DNA of 24,984 nt. Source: a virus. Below are positions 22,847-24,984 of this stretch, in pieces; within the stretch, counting starts at the first letter, position 1, and each line of letters starts with the position of its first letter. Location: IMG/VR virus record IMGVR_UViG_3300031671_000012, positions 1-24,984 of that record. One strand, given 5' to 3'. The notes under the pieces were generated by a model. The model ran no database searches. It was not told the DNA's origin and was given only the letters and a program-made list of their open reading frames with translations. A program made the translations under genes and the position numbers.

Positions 22847-23310
22847 AATTCCGTAAGAAACCAGTGGAGATTGAGGCGACGCAGTGGTTCAAGAATGGCG
22901 ACCACCCCCTTGATTACACTGTGGACCATGAAGGGACTGAGAATGGCGCGATGCGTATATTTACGGCGGAAGAGCGTAAAGAGAAACGATGGGAAGGGGA
23001 CATCGTTCGCTATTTCAGGCGACCAGATAAGAACGGAAATGAGAACTGCCAGCACTGCGGAAAAACCATGCACTTCCACGGCTGGATTGACACCAAAGAA
23101 GGCGGCCACATCGTTTGCCCTGGCGACTGGATTATCACTGGTGTCCAAGGTGAACACTATCCTTGCAAACCAGACATCTTCGAGAAGACCTACGATTCCG
23201 CCGAGAGGAAGCCGCGACCGACAATCGAAGAACTGGATAAGATTCTTAACTCTGAGAATGACGTTGACATAGAAATACTTCCAGATGGCTCGATTCGTGC
23301 CAAGGAATAG
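22843..23310 (+). CDS. Conserved phage protein of the RKKPVxIEAxQW / PGDWI type
   Basis: 155 residues starting MKFRKKPVEIEATQW, a signature of a widespread small phage protein family of unknown function. Its other hallmark, GGHIVCPGDWIITGVQGEHYPCKPDIF, is present, and a CQHCG pair with a following H-x-H lies between them as a zinc-ribbon-like insertion. AAGGAG lies about eight bases before the ATG. The last 30 residues are acidic (EILPDGSIRAKE). It is a typical accessory gene, with no reaction known. Confidence 0.72.
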   Translation: MKFRKKPVEIEATQWFKNGDHPLDYTVDHEGTENGAMRIFTAEERKEKRWEGDIVRYFRRPDKNGNENCQHCGKTMHFHGWIDTKEGGHIVCPGDWIITGVQGEHYPCKPDIFEKTYDSAERKPRPTIEELDKILNSENDVDIEILPDGSIRAKE

Positions 23311-23313
23311 TGC

Positions 23314-23517
23314 ATGAGCGACAAGCAGAAAATATCAGTATCATGTTTCGTTTGCGGTCCAAGCAGGCCGGAATGCAAATGCGAGTGCCCGGAAGGCCCA
23401 TGCGGACACAGGTGGGACGGGGAAACCGAGACTTCCCATGATGGTCTTTGTGAGAGTGTTACCTGTTCACGCTGCGGGATGAGCGCAGTTTCTCACAGCA
23501 TGTGGGTCGGTCCATGA
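23314..23517 (+). CDS. Small Cys-rich zinc-binding-like protein
   Basis: 67 residues with AAGGA seven bases before the ATG. Cysteines occur in CFVCG, ECKCEC, CGHRW and CSRCG, enough for two metal sites, and the middle reads GPCGHRWDGETET followed by HDGLCESVTC. The arrangement with CSRCGM and SHSMW at the end looks like a double zinc ribbon. Function unknown. ATGA overlap with the next gene. Confidence 0.6.
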   Translation: MSDKQKISVSCFVCGPSRPECKCECPEGPCGHRWDGETETSHDGLCESVTCSRCGMSAVSHSMWVGP

Positions 23518-23846
23518 GCGATAACGTGCGGCAGGCGTGCGAGGAAGCGGCGAAGTGCATCGAGAAGCTATGTCGCAACAATTTAGCTCTGCGGCATCCG
23601 AAGAGAGAAACCGCAGCCGACATCATCGAGCGTCACCTCGCGCCCGTGGTGAGCGCCGAACGCGCGGCGATGAGGGAGAAGTGCGCGCAACTGGTAGACA
23701 GCGTACTTAATGCGCTAGAATCCATGTGGAAGCTAGATGTGCTCGACACAATCTTGCTGCACGTAATCAGCAAAAAGATTCGCGCCATCCCAACGGAAGA
23801 CGCACCGGAAAAGGAGAACAAAGATGAGAACAATAGAAATCAGTGA
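23514..23846 (+). CDS. Accessory helical protein (AERAAMREKCAQLVDS type)
   Basis: 110 residues from ATG 23514, which overlaps the previous stop as ATGA; a GTG at 23502 would add four residues. It is almost wholly helical: ACEEAAKCIEKLC, then ETAADIIERHLAPVVSAERAAMREKCAQLVDSVL, and an acidic tail. The segment around AADIIERHL…AERAAMREKCAQL parallels IIDAVLPII…AEREACAKLCDD of the gene at 24164, so the two look like related modules. Function unknown. Confidence 0.6.
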   Translation: MSDNVRQACEEAAKCIEKLCRNNLALRHPKRETAADIIERHLAPVVSAERAAMREKCAQLVDSVLNALESMWKLDVLDTILLHVISKKIRAIPTEDAPEKENKDENNRNQ

Positions 23847-24009
23847 CGAGGATTATAGGCGGTTAGAATTTCTCGGTACCGATAAGTGGATGAGGACAAA
23901 AGGCGAGAAGCCTTTATTGGTGGAGAAAGTTTTGCACCGATGTATTGAACAGGAGTTCAAAACGGCCTGTCCGCCAGTGTACAGAGCCATACAAGAGCGC
24001 GGGGATTGA
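23824..24009 (+). CDS. Small DNA-binding-like protein, antitoxin-type fold possible
   Basis: 61 residues beginning MRTIEISDEDYRRLEFLG, a pattern like the beta-strand plus helix start of ribbon-helix-helix antitoxins (T-I-x-I-S-D-E-x-Y), then a helix with VEKVLHRCIEQEF. AAAGGAGA lies about six bases before the ATG. It overlaps the previous gene by 23 bases. No toxin is recognisable beside it, so the antitoxin idea is tentative. Confidence 0.5.
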   Translation: MRTIEISDEDYRRLEFLGTDKWMRTKGEKPLLVEKVLHRCIEQEFKTACPPVYRAIQERGD

Positions 24010-24425
24010 CAAAACGCGCCGAGGCCGAATGCAAAGCGCGATTGGAAGAAGCCTGCGAAGCGCATCGTCATGGTCCGTGGCACGATGACGACATTTTGTC
24101 GTGCTGGTTGTGCCAGCATATATCTGACCTTTCAGTACCAGCGCTGGAAAAGGAGAAACTCCCGTGGATAAGAAAGAGTTGGTCGAGAAGCTGGCAAAAG
24201 GTTTGCGTTCTATGGCCGTCCGTGTGTATCAGTATGATGGCGGTCGCACTGTATTTCGCGATGCAGAGGCCACGACGATTATCGACGCCGTTCTGCCCAT
24301 CATCCGCGCCTACGTCGCCGAGCGCATTAAGGAAGCGGTTGAGGCCGAGCGGGAAGCGTGCGCAAAGCTTTGTGACGATGCGTGGAAAGCGGAAGATGGA
24401 AGGTCATTCACATTCACCGCTCTAG
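24006..24425 (+). CDS. Doubtful ORF: real-looking first half, out-of-frame second half
   Basis: Starts at TTG overlapping the previous stop (TTGA). The first 50 codons encode a believable helix plus a His/Cys stretch (EACEAHRHGPWHDDDILSCWLCQH). Beyond about 24164 the frame is just a shadow of the better supported gene that begins there with AAGGAG, and its sequence becomes irregular (RSWSRSWQKVCVLWPSV). The likely explanation is a short gene that lost its stop, or a frameshift near 24150; a genuine long overlap is less likely. Confidence 0.3.
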   Translation: MTKRAEAECKARLEEACEAHRHGPWHDDDILSCWLCQHISDLSVPALEKEKLPWIRKSWSRSWQKVCVLWPSVCISMMAVALYFAMQRPRRLSTPFCPSSAPTSPSALRKRLRPSGKRAQSFVTMRGKRKMEGHSHSPL

Positions 24426-24472
24426 CTTTAGCTAAACGCATTCGCGCCCGCAAACTGGAGGCCAAGCCATGA
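24164..24472 (+). CDS. Accessory helical protein (AEREACAKLCDD type)
   Basis: 102 residues from GTG with AAGGAG (24150-24155) eight bases upstream. MDKKELVEKLAKGL is followed by ATTIIDAVLPIIRAYVAERIKEAVEAEREACAKL (around residues 36-69), then a helical, basic end. The block I-I-D-x-x-L…AEREACAKLCDDA is a common arrangement in small environmental phage proteins, whose role I do not know. It is coupled to the next gene by ATGA. Confidence 0.65.
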   Translation: MDKKELVEKLAKGLRSMAVRVYQYDGGRTVFRDAEATTIIDAVLPIIRAYVAERIKEAVEAEREACAKLCDDAWKAEDGRSFTFTALALAKRIRARKLEAKP

Positions 24473-24927
24473 GCGAGACGCCGATGAATAAGCTGAGGGA
24501 ACTGTGCGAGAAGTGGCAACTGCCAAATATCAACATTCGCGGAGATGGTGGCGAAGGTAGTACCGATATTAGTTATAGTGCAACTCGTCTGCAATGTGCC
24601 GCCGAACTCCGCGCCATCCTGCCCGACGTGGAGCGGCTGGAACAAGACCGCGAGTTTCACGAAGCGTGCTATTTGAAATCACAAGAGAACTTGGGTGAAA
24701 TGACCGGACAGGCAGCGAGGCTAACCTGTTACGCAGTTACGTTACGGGAGCACGTGGAGCGGCTGGTCGAGGCGCTGTGCAAGTTAGCCGAATGGCAGCA
24801 TGAGGGTAAAGACCCAGGACATATTGCGATGTATCCGTTCACTCAATGCCCGCATCATCAATGCAAAAAGGTCAGCGCCTCGCTCGCCCTCTTCTCCCAG
24901 CCAGTCGCGCCAAAGGAGACGAAATGA
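24469..24927 (+). CDS. Accessory protein (LCEK…AAELRA type, 152 aa)
   Basis: Starts in ATGA overlap; a second ATG at 24484 (MNKLRELCEKW) may be the original start. The N-terminal LCEK and CAAELRAIL segments repeat those of the gene at 22561, but the middle differs (NINIRGDGGEGSTDISYSAT). The chain then carries a helical region (VERLEQDREFHEACYLKSQE) and ends with CPHHQCKK, possibly one metal site. Function unknown. Confidence 0.6.
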   Translation: MSETPMNKLRELCEKWQLPNINIRGDGGEGSTDISYSATRLQCAAELRAILPDVERLEQDREFHEACYLKSQENLGEMTGQAARLTCYAVTLREHVERLVEALCKLAEWQHEGKDPGHIAMYPFTQCPHHQCKKVSASLALFSQPVAPKETK

Positions 24928-24984
24928 AGCGATCATTGCTGTGCATCGCAGTGCTGTTGCTGGCGAGCGGGGCGTGGGGGCAGG
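24924..24984 (+). CDS. Secreted or lipid-anchored protein, 5' fragment (window ends)
   Basis: An ATG in ATGA overlap with the previous stop and AAAGGAG (24911-24917) upstream begins MKRSLLCIAVLLLASGAWGQ, a textbook signal peptide: two basic residues, a Leu-rich hydrophobic core and a small-residue cleavage region. The window stops after 20 codons, so the mature protein is unseen. It is the only exported product visible here; a periplasmic or superinfection-related phage protein would fit, but that is a guess. Confidence 0.6.
   Translation, partial: MKRSLLCIAVLLLASGAWGQ

Noticed and set aside
1-24984. tRNA genes, CRISPR arrays, insertion sequences
   Set aside because: No cloverleaf-like sequence with a T-loop, no regularly spaced repeats and no transposase or terminal inverted repeats were recognised on either strand by eye.

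Overview
The window is a stretch of a tailed double-stranded DNA phage (Caudoviricetes) or a close prophage or metagenomic relative. All supported genes lie on the plus strand. They are packed with ATGA, GTGA or TTGA stop/start overlaps and preceded by strong purine-rich ribosome binding sites. I see no tRNA, rRNA, CRISPR array or insertion sequence. The uracil-DNA-glycosylase/family A polymerase fusion recalls SPO1-type phages. The recombination set (UvsY-, gp32-, UvsX/RecA-, gp47- and gp46-like) and the adjacent late-sigma-like gene recall the T4 core. The host cannot be named from sequence alone.

Layout. About 0-8.5 kb is a DNA replication and recombination block: a DUF1599/Nmad1-like protein, two small proteins, the UDG-PolA fusion, a UvsY-like mediator, a gp32-like ssDNA-binding protein with a long Ser/Glu/His tail, a small basic protein starting out of frame inside that tail, a RecA/UvsX recombinase, a 5'-3' exonuclease, a zinc-finger-like protein, a phage metallopeptidase-like protein and a hypothetical protein. 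A 98-base gap with a perfect 8-bp hairpin follows. About 8.5-13.9 kb carries the SbcD/gp47 and SbcC/gp46 pair, a sigma-like factor, a Mor-like regulator, a PD-(D/E)XK nuclease (possible Holliday junction resolvase) and two small proteins. About 13.9-21.7 kb is DNA packaging: small terminase, the ATPase half of the large terminase, three intervening genes (ParB-like, GGPGSGP-motif protein, HAD hydrolase), the nuclease half of the large terminase, and a portal gene interrupted by two mini-inteins. About 21.8-22.55 kb holds three small unknown genes. From about 22.56 kb to the end the DNA becomes visibly richer in G+C and holds short accessory genes that share modules. It ends in a truncated gene that starts with a signal peptide.

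Most notable observations: (1) the tetrapeptide Arg-Phe-Pro-Arg occurs seven times in six functionally different proteins, mostly near a terminus and with a different set of codons nearly every time, so it looks like a protein-level tag or docking motif; (2) the large terminase is split at the ATPase/nuclease boundary by three tightly packed genes; (3) the portal carries two endonuclease-free inteins; (4) the polymerase and the recombinase have unusual residues in signature motifs; (5) an acidic tail and a basic protein are encoded in different frames of the same DNA.
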